From Triticum aestivum (Eukaryota; Streptophyta; Magnoliopsida; Poales; Poaceae): a stretch of 64,000 nucleotides of DNA. Below, piece by piece: positions 22,876 through 36,239 of the stretch. How positions within the stretch are numbered: the first letter of the stretch is position 1; the number at the start of each line of letters is the position of its first letter. The notes beneath the pieces are model-generated. The model searched no databases, was not told the DNA's origin, and saw nothing but the letters and a program-made list of their open reading frames with translations. Location: positions 255,669,251 through 255,733,250 of the forward strand of contig NC_057804.1 of the NCBI RefSeq assembly GCF_018294505.1, in the 5' to 3' direction. Both the position numbers and the translations under genes were made by a program.

Positions 22876-23164
22876 CCCCCCTTCTTCCACCTCCATCCCT
22901 AACCCTAATGTCCTGTTGAGCTCCACCATTGCTACACCTCATTCTGCTCAATACTCTCAATCCTTCCACCCAAACTTGTTGAAACTTTGGGGATTGGGAG
23001 AGCAAGACCCGATCTACATCTTGACCAAACCAAATCGCATTCCCCGCAACATTTCTTCCCCATTGACTTGTTACTCTTGGAGCCTGGGCTCCTAGGCGGT
23101 TAGAGGTTCCTCCGGAAGCTTCCTTGCTTGTGTTGTGCTCCAGAGAAGTTTGTAAAGGTGTGGT

Positions 23165-24058
23165 TGTCGGCGTTCTAGGAACGGGGCTACTCAGACTTGC
23201 CTGCCTACGGCCCACGGTGTGGCTCCATCAATGGCCTAGTACGGCCTAGCTTCGACATTGACAACTCAAGACCCGCGCGAGGGGCCAAGCCTCGTGAGGC
23301 GGATGACACCAAGACCTCCAAAGGATCAGCCTCCTCAGGCTGGCTCCCGGGGAGCGGAGATTTCCATGCAAGCCTCACCTCCTGAGGTTCGAGTGACGTG
23401 AACCATAACGACCAAGGCCAGACGGGTGCTAGCGGGCGCAGTGTACCAGTTTCCTCTTTCGTGCTAAGGAGGCAAGCGCAGGCGCGGAGTCCCGAGGAAT
23501 CAGCCAAAGGTTTCCATTCCCGTGCAACAAACCAAGACCGCCAGGACGGCAGGACGGAGGTCATCACCGAGCCCACCGCCTCATCACGACCAGAGGCTTT
23601 CGCAGGCAAAGACTACTTTCATCAGGATAAGATGTACTAGTTGTCTCCCTTTGAATTTGGCTGTTGTGGGATCCCATCCCGCCTTCATTTGGGAAGAGGA
23701 CCAAGGCCACTATAAATAGGACCTAGACGCCACCATAGTAGGGAGAGAGATGAGATCGAGTTGATCGGATCCATTTCACCTTATCCAGCTCACTTGAGCT
23801 CAATAACACACCTCCTAAGGAAGTTCTCCACTATACTAGTTCATCCTCAGCCCCTCGAGACCAATCCATCACAAAGAAGGAGTAGGGTTTTACACCTGAA
23901 GGTGGCCCGAACCTGGGTAAACTAATGTTTCCCCTTTCCCTTGAGTTTGACGAGCTAGGCTATGAGATTGGCGAGTAGGCAGACTGGGGAGGTTGAGTTC
24001 TTCGCATACACCCCAGAGTTCGAACCTCTCAAGGGTTTGCGGAACCCGAAATCCGACA
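23165..24058 (+). repeat. 5' LTR of the Gypsy element
   Basis: Pairs with 54988-55877. It has a TATAAATAGG box at about 23712, mirrored at about 55535 in the other LTR, and ends CCGACA. Confidence 0.92.
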
Positions 24059-24072
24059 TTTGGTGCGCCAGT
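24059..24072 (+). promoter_or_regulatory. Primer-binding site region of the Gypsy element
   Basis: TTTGGTGCGCCAGT directly follows the 5' LTR, where the tRNA primer site must lie. I did not assign the tRNA species. Confidence 0.6.
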
Positions 24073-24130
24073 TAGGGGTGCGTCAGAGCCTCTCTTGCGC
24101 CGGTCAATTTGCCACCGCTCCACCGCTTCC

Positions 24131-24830
24131 ATGGCTGACGCACGTCGAGCTCGTGCTGAGCATCGGGCTGCTCTTGCCGCCCGCGTTGCTCAGACAGCAC
24201 CGGCGGGCGGCGGCTGCCCTCGCCGCTCCTCGTCACTAGTGACGAACGCCGCCACGGGCCCCGCGGGCCACGAGCAGCAGGCCTCATTGTTGCATCCTTC
24301 CGTGCGCCACGACGGGCGCACCACCACTCCGTCGCTGACTCCGGCTGCTTCATCCTCCCATGCTCGTCATGGCCCGGCGATCGCACAGGCCATGCTACTC
24401 ATGCCATCCGAGCTCCTGCGCTACCACCCGATCGACGACTTCTACGAGGACTGGTTCAACCGCATCGCCAAGCTCATCAGCGCCGCCGGAGATTCTACTG
24501 CGCCATCTCACTCGTTGCCTCAACCACCACCCGTTGCGGGAGACATAGCTCACAGAGCGCCTCCTCCTCCTCACAGGCAGGATGCCATCATCGATCCAAG
24601 GCAGGAGGCTCCTCGGGTGCCCGGCGCAATGAGGCAAGCTGCCAGGTGGTGCAGCAGCCATAAGAAGATGCGCGTGCGCTCCTGGTACTGCCACGCCAAG
24701 ACCACGCGCCACCTGTGATGGCGGTGCGCGAGTGTCAAGACCTGGCTCCACCTCCACGGCGGGCTCCCATGACCATAGCAGGGCGCCCCGCTTTCACTCT
24801 CGAGCTGCGTAGTGTCGTCTGGCCGGGGAC
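24131..24830 (+). pseudogene. Gypsy gag, N-terminal part, interrupted
   Basis: ATG at 24131 opens an Ala/Arg-rich gag N-terminus (MADARRARAEH...). It carries a 'LRYHPIDDFYEDWFNRI' segment and a Pro/Arg-rich linker. The frame is lost after about 24600, and the coding sense continues in another frame to the segment LELRSVVWPG at about 24800-24828. There it is cut by CACTAC at 24831. The capsid-like core resumes at about 50395 on the far side of the nested element. Two lesions are therefore present: internal frame loss and the insertion. Gag would form the particle shell. Confidence 0.75.
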
Positions 24831-25086
24831 CACTACTGCAGGATGCTGCTAACGCGATACTACGAGCAGAGACCCTTCGATGAAACTGTGTGCGATGCAA
24901 TAATCGCAAATGGTGGTGTAAAAAACCGTCAAAAAAGGTGCAAAACGTTTGCAACGACGGATGCATCAAACGCAGTTCAGATATTTGTTGCGTGTGAGCT
25001 TCAGGGCATATGGTTCAGTTCAATTAACTGTTTGCCATGAGGGTGAACAAAAGAAATGGGCTGCCAGATGAAGGCGTGTGCGATGT
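24831..25086. repeat. Left terminus and subterminal repeats of the nested CACTA
   Basis: CACTAC start, then GTGTGCGATG motifs and a unit with GAAATGGGCTGCCAG and TGTGCGATGT. This unit continues after the LARD at 40991 (AGAGCATACAGTTCAC). A second full unit follows at about 41040-41110. The left and right flanks of the LARD therefore join into one repeat unit. Confidence 0.75.
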
Positions 25087-28000
25087 TGTCACGCCCAATA
25101 TGCGATACTATCCTAAAGAGACTCAAAGGTCCCACCAAGGATAGAACCGCATATTGATACGCTTTTGCAAGGTGGATATCATTTCATCAACATTACATAA
25201 TAGATGGGGATACATACAAAAGGCATACCATGCCACACGAATACAACATCATCATACATAAGAGCAACCTCCGACTACGGATGAAAAACAAACAGAAGCT
25301 CAAACGACATCCACCCTGCTAGCCCAGGCTGCTGACCTGGAACCTATCCCCTGATCGAAGAAGAAGAAGAAGAAGAACTCCAAACAAGCAAACATCGCTC
25401 TCGCGTCATGATCATCACATAACCTGTACCTGCAACTGTTGTTGTAGTAATCTGTGAGCCACGAGGACTCAGCAATCCCATTACCTTGGGTATCAAGACT
25501 AGCAAAGCTTAATGGGAAAGGAAGGGGTAAAGTGGTGAGGTTGCAGCAGCGACTAAGCATGATATGGTGGCTAACTTACGCAAATAAGAGCGAGAAAAGA
25601 ACAAATGGAACGGTCGTGAAGCTAGCAATGATCAAGAGGTGATCCTAAACTCCTACTTACGTCAAACATAACCCAAAACCGTGTTCACTTCCCGGACTCC
25701 GCCGAGAAGAGACCATCACGGCTACACACGCGGTTGATACGTTTTAATTCGAACCAAGTGTCAAGTTATCTACAACCGGATATTAACAAATTCCCATCTG
25801 CCACATAACCGCGGGCATGGCTCTCGAAAGTTTATACCCTGCAGGGGTGTCCCAACTTAGCCCATCACAAGCTCTCACGGTCAACGAAGGATATTCCTTC
25901 TACCAGGAAGACCTGATCAGTCTCGGAATCCCGGTTTACAAGACATTTCGACAATGGTAAAACAAGACCAGCAAAGTTGCCCGATGTGTCGACAATCCCT
26001 ATAGGAGTCGCACCTATCTCGTTCTCAGGACACACCAGATAAGCGAAGCGTACAGGTTCCGACGTAACCCAAGTTGCCAAGGGATGGTCCCGCATGGTGC
26101 TCTAGTTTGGACCAACACTTAGACAAGCATTGGCCCGGGGGGGCTAAAATAAAGATGACCCTCGGGTTAATTACTCCCAAGGGAAAGGTATAGGTGGTAG
26201 GCAAATGGTAAAACCAATGTTGGGCCTTGCTGGAGGAGTTTTATTCAAGGCGAACTGTCAAGGGGGTCCCATAAATCACCCAACCGCGTTAGGGACGCAA
26301 AATCCGGGAACATAATACCGATATGACGGAACCTAGGGCGGCAAGAGTGGAACAAAACACCAGGCATAAGGCTGAGCCTTCCACCCTTTACCAAGTATAT
26401 AGATGCATTAATTAAATAAGAGATATTGTGATATCCCAACATCATCTCGTCCATCATGGAGCAATCTTCAACTTCACCTGCAACTAGCAACGCTATAAGA
26501 GGGGCTGAGAAAAAGTGGTAACGTAGCCAAGCAACGGTTTGCTAGGAAGGGTGAACAGGTTAGAGGCTGACATGGCAATTAGGGGAGGCTTGAAGAACAA
26601 GTGATAGGAGGCGCAGCATAGCGATAGAACGAAGCAACTAGCATAGCAATGATAGTAATGAGATCCAAGGTGATGGTCATCTTGCCTGAAATCCCGCTAG
26701 GAAGAAGAACGACTCCATGAAGAAGACGAACGGATGAAGCCGAACCAAGCGTAGACGAACGAAACCTCACGATCGCAATGAAACAGGAACTATCAAGAAG
26801 AAGCACACAACATGGTAAACACACCACACATATACATGACATGATGCTCAACCAAGTATGATGCAAGACAAGACTACATGAAGCTACACATGGCAAGAGA
26901 TGATGCATATAAGAACATATCAAGGCAAGTTTAAATGAGGCCGGAAACAACATATAACAAATTCCGGTAAGTCCTCATATGCAAATTTAGAAATTGGTCC
27001 AGAACTGAATAAACCTTATGTTCAAGTTGTTAAACAGCAAGTTAAGATGCACCAAGATGATCTACACGAGATTCTAGTCAAGTTACATATAAAGTTCATT
27101 TAATTCGGAGCTACGGCCTAGAAGATATGAGCAAAACAAGTTAAACATGGCATTGATGCAAAATTCATACAAACATCAAGCAAACACCTCAAAACAAGGA
27201 TGCAACATGATAATATGAAACTACATGCAAAATCAAGCAAGGTTCATATAGAGCACACTCAAAACGGAGCAACGGTTCAACACATACACTATACAAGTTT
27301 AAAGGACAAGCTGTCCAAAACCGGAACTAGGCATCTAGCAAGCATCAAAACAATATGCTACAACACCTCAACATAAGAACAAAAGGCATGGGCATGAAGT
27401 ACAGGTAAAGCATGATAAAACATGAACACTGAGCTATCTCCCGAAAAAACTATAACATGCTCATAGGACGTGGTAAGATTGCAAATAATAACAGTTACCA
27501 GACTTAGCAGAAATAACATCAGGTTGCAATGTTTAGAGCTATCAAACAACATGTTACAGGAACTTAACATGGAAATCAAAGGCATGGCATGCTAGTACTA
27601 AAGACAAAGAACAAAACTCCCTTACTGAACTAATTCTAAAGATCAACAGAAAAGATGGAATCATCCATGCAAACATGGCAAATGATATGACAGATTCATA
27701 CATGGCAGGAACAACAATAAGTAGGCATGTTGGTGAGCTTGTACCACTCACCACAGAGCAATACATGGCATTGCAAGGTGACCAACAGGAAGCAGACATA
27801 TTTATGAAGCAAAGCATGGCAATATCAAGTTCATGGGGTGCATGGATCACTAAAAACAATCATGGAAACATTGAACTTAATGTTAACAGGCTGACAGCAA
27901 CATTATTTAGCAAGTTTGGAGAAAGATAACTACAAGTTACATAAGGCTATAAATGCAACCAGGGTCATAGATGGATAGCTCATGACATGTAAAACAAAAT

Positions 28001-31000
28001 ATCCTTAGTGAACATCTCCAGATTATGCATAGAATGACTTGTAGCAGCAGGTTCACATAGCATCATGATATAACAGAATCAGACTAGCAAAACAGCAACA
28101 GCAAGTATCCTACTTCACGAGCTCGATGCACTCACTACAGGACTCACAAAAATACATGTATTGCACCCCTGTAAATATGGCATGATGTAGCTCAAAACTC
28201 ATGTAGACATCAAGCTCATAAGATGCGCACACAAAATGCAACGAAAAAGACAAAACAACAAGTTATAACAGTTCCAGCAGATTAACATCATATAGCACTC
28301 TTGCAACAATGATAAGGGCATAAAGATGATGTCAAACAAGCATGGCACAATGGAATGAAATGAAGATCATCTCATGATGAACATTTTTATATAACATACG
28401 CATGAAATGGAGCTACGGTCATGGAGTTATGATGCGATGAGCAGGGGCTAAAAATGTCTCAGGAAAAGACTTGAGAGGAAAATCGGGGTCGACCTCAGGA
28501 TTTCAGATCTGGATCTGGGCGCACGGAAAACGAGGTTCACCGGAGCTGCTCGCCGGAGTAGAGGAGGGAGATGGGCCAGCGAGGTCGGGGCGTTGGCGGG
28601 GCGGCGCGGCACCGCGGGGCGCGGCGCGGGACGCCGGCGGGGAGCGGTGGAGGCGCGGGGCGGCGAAGGCGCGCCGGCGGGGTGTCACGTCCCTAGTCCT
28701 GGTATGCAGTAGGCTAGCCCTTCATGTGTGCATCATGTTTAACTTTCAAATGAACTTGAAATGGGGATTGCCCAAACCCTAGCATCTAATGAATTCACTA
28801 GGTTCAACTAAATATTTCTCAGTGATTCCAAATGGCTTCTAAAAATGTTCATCATTTCTGGAAAATGTTGGAGACATAACCAGGGGTGTTGCACATTTTT
28901 TCCATGACATATTTGGGCTCTGAATTAAATCTTATAGTATTTGCATTTGGGCATTTAAATGCTATCAAATATTTTAAATGCTCAAATAATCATAAACTAA
29001 AATGTTTACTGTTGGATATATTCCAAACAGTAGTCATGATTAGTTTCATGATTTTTGGAAAAGCCCTCACATTTTTAATAAAGCCCAGAAGTTACAGAAA
29101 AATAGAAAAGAGGAAACAAGAGAGAGAGAGAGAGCAAACTCACCTGGACTTACCTGCAGCCCACCTAGCCCAGCACTGTAGCAGCCCAGACAGCCCACCT
29201 GGCAGCCCACTGGCCGGCCCAGCACTGTGCTGGCCCGTGCCAGCCATCTGCTTCCTCTCGCCAGGCAGGCAGAGAGGAGCGCGCCGGCGCGCGCGCGGGC
29301 GCCACGCCACCTCCCTGTTTGCCTGCCTCACCGAGGCGCCTCGAGGCCCTTCCGACGCCACGGAGACGGCCACGCAACCCCCCAGGCCCTCTCACTCTCT
29401 CCCTGAGCTCCTCTCCTCCTCTGGCTCTCTCGCACGCAACCACCAAGCGCTGTCGCTGCCGCCGACGAACGCCACCGCGGCCATCGCCTCTCCCCCGACT
29501 CTCTGTGCTGTCCCGAGGCTCCGCCTCGACGCCACGGAGCCCCAAGACGAAGCACGCGCTCGCAGGACGCCCGGAGTGATGCCATCATCCTCATCCATGC
29601 CGTCGGCCGCCAGAGATCCCCCTCACCGCCTCGCGTGCTCCGACCCCTCCCCGAGCTCACCGACTCGCCCGTCGTGATCTACGTGAGCTTCTGATCATCC
29701 TCCCCCTCTCCGTTCTCTCTCTGGCACGCCGTAGCCGCCACACCCCTCTCGCCCGACTGCGCCACCGCCTGCACTCGCCGCCGACACGACTCCGGCGACC
29801 ATTTGGTCCGGGCGTCGTGTCCAACATGCTCGCTGCCTCGCGTAGCTACTGTAGGTGCCACGAACGCGATACCACGGCCACTGCAGCCCCGTAGCCAGAA
29901 ACACCCGAACGCCGGCGCTGCCTCGAGCTTGTTTTCGGCGAGCTCCGGCCGTCCCCGCTGCTGCTGCATGCCTCCCTGGATGCAGCGAGCCCCAGCTCCC
30001 CGCGCGTGCTCTCGGCCGCTCGTTTGGTCGCCGGAGACGCAAACCCGAGCACCTCTGCCGTCTCTGGCGTCGCCGGCGATGAGCCGTGGACGAAGTCTGG
30101 CGAGGTTGACTCGTTTGACCTGGGGTTTGACCCCCCCAAGGTCACTGACGTGTGGGCCATGCCCCTATTTAGTTTAGGTGTGAGTTTAATTAGCACTAAT
30201 TAACTTAGTTAATTAGTTGACTCACTCACAAGTGGGCCCAGGCTCTAATTAACCTAGGTTAGTGCTAACCTAACGCTAACTAACTCTGTTAGTTAGTTGT
30301 TACACTGACATGTGGGTCCCAGCCGTCAGGTTTGACCTGGGCTAGCGCCTTTGACCTGCTGACGTCACCCTGACGCAATGCTGACGCATTATGTATTTTC
30401 TGGATTTATTTTTATACAAGAAATTCTAGAAAATGCTCTAAACTTCTAAAATTCATAGAAATTTAACGTAACTCAGAATCAAATAAATTATATATGAAAA
30501 ATGATCAGAAAAATCCAATCTATCCATGTATACCATTTTCATGCATGTTAGAACAAGTTAACCTTGCTGTTTAGGTGAAACAAGGTAATGCACTAATATG
30601 ACCTTTTAAAATGGGTTTGCATTTGAATCTTTGGTTCAAATGTACTCATCTTAACCTGTTCTAGCTTGCATTAGTCCAAAACACATTCATATTGCCATGT
30701 CATAGTATGCATCGTATTGTGCATTGCATTGGCCGTGTTTCTTCTCTGTTTGCCGGTGTTGTTCCCCCTCGGTAGACGTTGTATCGACGTTGTGATCATT
30801 GACACTGATGAAGACTCAATGCTATCTTCAGAAGTGCCAGGCAAGCAAAACCCCCTTGTTCATTCCGATACAATCCCACTCTCCCGCTCCTGCTGTCTTT
30901 TACTGCATTAGGACAACAACAATTCATTTGTTACTTGCTGCGGTAGCTGAACCCCTTTATCCTATGCATGGCCTGTCATTGCCAGAGTAAATAGATGAAA

Positions 31001-33707
31001 CCCACTAGCATGAGTAGGAGTTGTTTGAGCCCTGTTGTGCCTACTCATTCATGCTTGTTTGTCATGCCTGCTACTGCTTAGAGTTGAGTCAGGTCTGATT
31101 CATCGAGGATGAATCAGAGGTGTGTGAACATGTCCTATTGTGTGCGAGCTAAGTGTGTGAACATGATTTGGTAAAGGTAGCGGTGAGAGGCCATGTAGGA
31201 GTACAAGGTGGGTTGTCTCATTGAAGCCGTCCTTAGGAACTGAGTTCTGTGTTTGTAATCCATGATTCAGCTACTCCCATGCATTGGGCCCTGAAATATG
31301 ACCCCGCTCGACTTCTTAATCACCCTTGTCCTCTGTCCAGGAGTTGCAAGTAGTTTCTGGTGTTTGTAGTATGCTGGAGGCTGTGCGCAGCGCTGACCGG
31401 AGGGGTGGGCTGTGATGCGGTAGGCACGTGGCACGGTGTACCAGGCGCCCGTTTGGTGTCTCGGGAACCCTGCACACATCGTTTGGGGATGTGAGCGAAA
31501 CTCCGGCCGGATCTCCTCGCGGATGGAACCCGAATAGGCGATAAACCTGGACTAGAGACTTGAGTGTTTAGGTAGGTCGTGATCTACACCCACGTCGGCT
31601 TTCGCTTGAAGTCTGCCAAGCACATGTCGTGTGCAGACGCTAAGTGGTGGAAACATGTATGAAGAAGTACACCCCTGCAGGGTTAACATCATCTATTCGA
31701 ATAGCCGTGTCCGCGGAAAAGGACTTCTGGGTTGCCTGTACAGTTCATAGACAAGTGAAAGTATATACTCTAAAATACGCAAGATAAGCGTGAGTGCTAT
31801 GGATGGCGTTCTCGTAGGGAGACAGGAACGGATCCATAGGGGTGTATTGATATGGTGAATATGTGGACTCGTGTGCACCACCTCAAAAGAGTTACTTGCA
31901 GTCGTAGATCAGGATAGCCACCGAGTCAAAGCTGGCTTGCTGTAGTTAAACTCCACCACCCCCTTTGTTGATAATGATGCATATGTAGTTAGTTCTGATG
32001 TAAGTCTTGCTGGGTACATTTGTACTCACGTTTGCCTATTTTATGTTTTTGCAGAGAGACTTTAGTGTCGCTAGTAGTTCCGCGTGGACTTCAACATTTA
32101 GCTTGATACCTCAGCTAGGATCTTGTGCCCTCGGCAGGATCTGGTAGATAGTCAGGCTTCTAAGCCTTTTCCATTTGTAGATGTCTGTACTCAGACGTGT
32201 TAGCTTCCGCTTGTGCTTTGAATTTTATGCCCTGAATGCTGGGTCGAGAGACCCATGTTTGTAATATCTCGCTCCTTGGAGCCTATTGAATAAATACTTG
32301 AGTTGTAGAGTCATGTTGTGATGCCATGTTGTATTTGCACATATCGAGCATATTGTGTGTATGTTATTGAAATGCTTGCTATGTGTGGGATCTGACTATC
32401 TAGTTGTTTATCCTTGGTAGCCTCTCTTACCGGGAAATGTCTCCTAGTGCTTCCACTGAGCCATGGTAGCTTGCTACTGCTCCGGAACACTTAGGCTGGC
32501 CGGCATGTGTCCTTCTTCGTTCCTATGTCTGTCCCTTCGGGGAAATGTCACGCGATGAATACCGGAGTCCTGTTAGCCCGCTACAGCCCGGTTCACCGGA
32601 ATCCTACTAGCCCAGTGCTACAGCCTGGATTCACTCGCTGATGACCGACACGTTCAATGTTGGGTCATGGATGCCTGTCCCTGTAAGTTTGTGCCACTTT
32701 GGGTTTACGACTAGCCATGTCAGCCCGGGATCCTTATCATATGGATGCTAGCGACACTGTCATATACGTGTGCCAAAAGGCGCAAACGGTCCCGGGCAAC
32801 GGTAAGGCGACACCTGTGGGAATACCATGCGTGAGGCCGCAAAGTGATATGAGGTGTTACATGCTAGATCGATGTGGCATTGAGTCGGGCTCCTGACATG
32901 GGGACGAAGGGCGCGGCCGGGCAGCCGTCGCCGGGGCGGCGGTGGTGGGGCGTGGTCGGGACGCCAGCGCGGGAGGAGCGGGGCGCGTCGGGCGGAGGCG
33001 GGCGCGGGCGCGGGCCATGGGGGCCGGGGACGGGCCGCGCGGGCCGGCGCGGAGGGTGGCGGCGGCGCGCCACGTGGCGGCTCCAGATTGGCGCGGCGGC
33101 GGCGACTGAGGGTGGCGGACATGTCCAGGCGGCGGGGAGATGCGTTCGGCGACGGAGAGGGGAAATTGCTAGGGTTAGGGTAGGATTCATCTGCAAAAAA
33201 TGGAGGGGGGGTCTTTTTATAGGTAGAGGGAGCTAGGAGAGTCCAAATGGGGTGCGGTTTTCGCCCACACGATCGTGATCGAATGACCGAGAGCATGGAG
33301 GGGGTTTGGATGGGTTCTTGGGCCTCTTTGGAGGGGTGTTGGGCTGCACATAAAAGAGGCCTTTACGGTTCCCCGGTTAACTGTTGGAGTATCAAACGAC
33401 CTCCAAATGGCACAAAACTTGACAGACGGTCTACCGGTGGTATACCAAGGCCGCTTGGCAAACCTCGGTCCATTCCGAGAATGTTTAACACCCGCACACG
33501 AAAAGAGGCAAAAGGGGGCGCCGGAGGACATAGGAGTGTCGGATTGCAAAACGGACAATGGGGAAAATGCTCGGATGCATGAGACGAACACGTATGCCAA
33601 ATGAGATGCACATGATGACATGGCAAAATGCAACACGCAAGCACATGGCATGGCAAGGAAGGTGAATAACTGGCAGACACCTGGCGCATCGGATCCGGGG
33701 TGTTACA
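25087..33707 (-). repeat. 3' LTR of the LARD, split by a solo LTR
   Basis: Collinear with 36240-40985 except for the insertion at 28683-32898. Net length is about 4.4 kb. Starts TGTCACGCCC and ends GTGTTACA on the plus strand. A GC-rich domain (28500-28680 and 32900-33130) gives long spurious frames. Confidence 0.9.
28683..32898 (+). mobile_element. 4.2-kb solo LTR nested in the LARD LTR
   Basis: Begins TGTCACGTCCC and ends CTCCTGACA, giving perfect 5-bp inverted ends TGTCA/TGACA. Flanks are CGGGG (28678-28682) and TGGGG (32899-32903), a 5-bp duplication with one change. The uninterrupted partner LTR at about 40180 reads GGCGGGGACGGG, which confirms the empty site. No gag, pol or internal LTR pair is visible, so it is read as a solo LTR from unequal recombination. 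AATAAA at about 32289 suggests plus orientation. The GC-rich segment at 29140-30120 and a (GA)n tract near 29120 yield long but unconvincing frames. Confidence 0.8.
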
Positions 33708-33720
33708 ACTCTCCTCCACT
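33708..33720 (-). promoter_or_regulatory. Polypurine tract of the LARD
   Basis: On the minus strand GTGGAGGAGAGT lies directly before the 3' LTR start TGTAACACC. Confidence 0.7.
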
Positions 33721-36224
33721 AACAAGAGATCTCGTCCCGAGATCTTAGGACCGAGACGGAAGGGAAAAGGGATGAGGTGAAACGAGAACTCAAGAGAAGA
33801 AGCAAAGAATCGAGAGCACTCGGGAAGAAGAGAGGAACAACGAGAATGACGAGAATCGAAAGCTCACGGAATCAGATAGACTATGAAACCACTCCGGTTA
33901 GAACGAGATAAGAAACGAATAAGATTGAAAGGATTTAGGCAGCACTCCGGCTGAAACATGAAGGAATAGAACACGAGCTTGAGAGGATGGAATGATACTT
34001 GATGAAGACATGACACAAAACCTCCGGAAAGAATTGAAAGAGTTGAATGAAAAGAACGGAGAAGAAAATGACAACTTGTGCCACGAATGAAATTGAAAGC
34101 ATCTTTAGAAGGAAGGTTTAGACAGAGTTGTTGAGAAAATCAACAACGAAAAGAATAAGCTTGTTGTGGTATTATAGGTAACATCTCAAGATCATAAGGT
34201 GATAACCAACCACAATCGGAAATGATTGGATAGGTGAGAAGAACGAAGAAACGCAAAACTCCGCTTTAAAAGAATACGGAGAATTAATTACACTTCGAGA
34301 CGCGAGAAGAAAAGATACTTGAACTCCACCAACAAGAATCTTGATGAACTCTTGAAGAATGAATTAAATCATGAAGAACCACCATGAAGAACTCTGGTGA
34401 CAAAAAGGATGATGAGATAGAATGAAGGATGAAAGAATAATATGAGCCTTGCGATGATTTAGATGGAGGTTCCGACGAAATGGCCGAGGAAGCTTTGAAC
34501 TCCAGGATAGAAAAGATTAACTCGGAACCGAGAGACTAATCATCATGAAAAACCTCCGAAGGAAGGAATTGACCCACTTGATGAAAGAAGAATAAGAATT
34601 ATGTTATGCTTATCCTTCATCAATGAAATTGATGAGAAGCAATGGATTTGCACACTACTTATTCTTGTTGAAAAGATTAAGGGGGTATAGCACAAAACTT
34701 GAGAAATTCTTCATGAACCACCTGTAGGATTGGAAAGAACGAATGAAGTAATATGATAACCAAAGAAAAAGAATCTTGAATGAACCACCGTAAGAATTCG
34801 AAAATGACTGATGAAAGAGACTGAATCACCGGGAAGAATTAGAAGAACCAATATGCTTGAGGGGATTTAGATGCAAAAGAACAAAGAGATCGTGAGCTGA
34901 TTAAAGAACACTTGAACGAAGCACCGGGATAATTGGATAACGGTAGCTTAAAATGAGGACGAAGAATTCTTCTGGAATGATGGCCTCCGGTGAAAAGAAA
35001 CGGGAAAACAACTTTTGACATACTCTGGATGGGTAAGAAAAGACTATTTGATAATTGGAATAATTCGAGAGGATAACATGAAGCTAGAACCATGAAACTT
35101 CGAGAGAACGGACAAGATTTAAGAGGAACTCTCTTCTTCGGTCTTCAAATGACGACGAGAAACACCAACAAAATTGTTGAGAAACTCCGGAATAATGAAA
35201 AAGAGGAAATGTTGAACCAAAGACGAAAAGAATTTGAAAGCGATCTTGGAGATGGCATCTGACTGATGAAATTCATTCTTACGTCACACTTTGAAAATAA
35301 TTTGAGAATAACTCCAGAATAATTAGAAGAGTCAGGTAAGATCCTGGGAAAACACCTGTGGGTTAGGGCCCACTAAAAGAAAACACCGTTGGAAAGGGTT
35401 GTTGAAGAGGTAGATGATGCACCGGAATGAATGAAATATTTGAATGAGGTGAAAACCTCGACTTAATTAGAACATAGACGAATATCCTGAGATGTCTTGA
35501 ACTCCAGAATGATTGAATGGCGAGAGGCAAAACGAGTAAGGAGAACACTTGATCCAAGGAAACGAATATGATCAACCCGAAAAAAAAACTTGAATTGAGT
35601 CCACCGGAGAAGAAAAAGAGATGAAGAATGTCGAACAAAACAAGATTCACCGGTTGAAACAATTGACGAAAAACTGAAGAGACTCCACATGAATGAAATT
35701 GATGGTCGAAAGAGACTCAGACTCCGGGAAGAAGAGGGTGGGAGGGCGGGAAAAACAAAGGCAACTTGGAAGGGGAAACTGACGAATATCTTGAAGAGAA
35801 AACACCGGTTGAAATCATTGAAGAAAGAAAGCAAAGACTTCGCACTAGTAGGATGGATACTCGATTACGGACTCCGACTCCGAGATGAAAAAGGGGTGGG
35901 AGGGTGGGAAAAATAAAACAACTGAGGATTGAACTTGGCAACGATGAAGAGGCTCGAGTCAACTTGACGAGAAATGCACCGGATGAAAAGAGTTGAGAAC
36001 CAACTATCGAAAAACCAACTGCGTGATCCTAAAGAAAATTTGAAAGGGAAGAGAAGTAATTCAAAACACCTACGTCAAGATTCCTCACCAGAGCGACGAA
36101 GGGGCTGAGGAGTAAAAACAATTCCTACTCTCTGATATAACTAGACTCCGAAAACAGTTTTCTTCTAGACTCGACAACGGCCAAACTACACGATCAATCA
36201 AGGGGGCTCCTATGGTCGGTCGAG

Positions 36225-36236
36225 GCTCTAATACCA
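36225..36236 (-). promoter_or_regulatory. Primer-binding site of the LARD (tRNA-iMet)
   Basis: On the minus strand TGGTATTAGAGC lies 3 bp after the 5' LTR end. It differs by one base from the common plant site TGGTATCAGAGC. It fixes the orientation of the element as minus. Confidence 0.85.
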
Positions 36237-36239
36237 ACT

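Larger units (their letters stand above)
22243..23164 (+). repeat. First part of the 3' LTR of the outer retrotransposon
   Basis: Starts TGAAAGTGC after the polypurine tract. The LTR resumes at 55883 and ends CTTTCA at 56303, so the ends are the inverted pair TGAAAG/CTTTCA. The LTR totals about 1.34 kb without its insertion. It carries a palindrome array and a TATA box. Confidence 0.85.
33708..36239 (-). other. Non-coding internal domain of the LARD
   Basis: About 2.5 kb of strongly purine-biased plus-strand sequence with loose recurrence of AACTCCGG, GAAGAA and TTGAA motifs. No frame resembles a retrotransposon protein. In LARDs this domain is thought to carry RNA packaging structure. That is family knowledge, not seen here. 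Confidence 0.8.

Noticed and set aside
22598..23215. 205-codon minus-strand frame through the palindrome array
   Set aside because: It arises from GC-rich palindromes lacking stops and crosses the junction between two different LTRs.
28886..29677. 263-codon frame in the solo LTR
   Set aside because: Pro/Ala/Ser-rich translation of a GC-rich LTR segment overlapped by open frames on the other strand. No domain recognised.
32760..33296. Pro/Arg-rich minus-strand frames in the LARD LTR
   Set aside because: Crosses the solo-LTR junction, and the partner LTR gives a different frame (39959-40468). Composition artefact of about 75% GC.
35363..35962. Minus-strand frames in the LARD core that could be a gene
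   Set aside because: Phe/Ser/Leu-rich translations of purine-biased DNA with no domain and strong strand asymmetry across the whole core.
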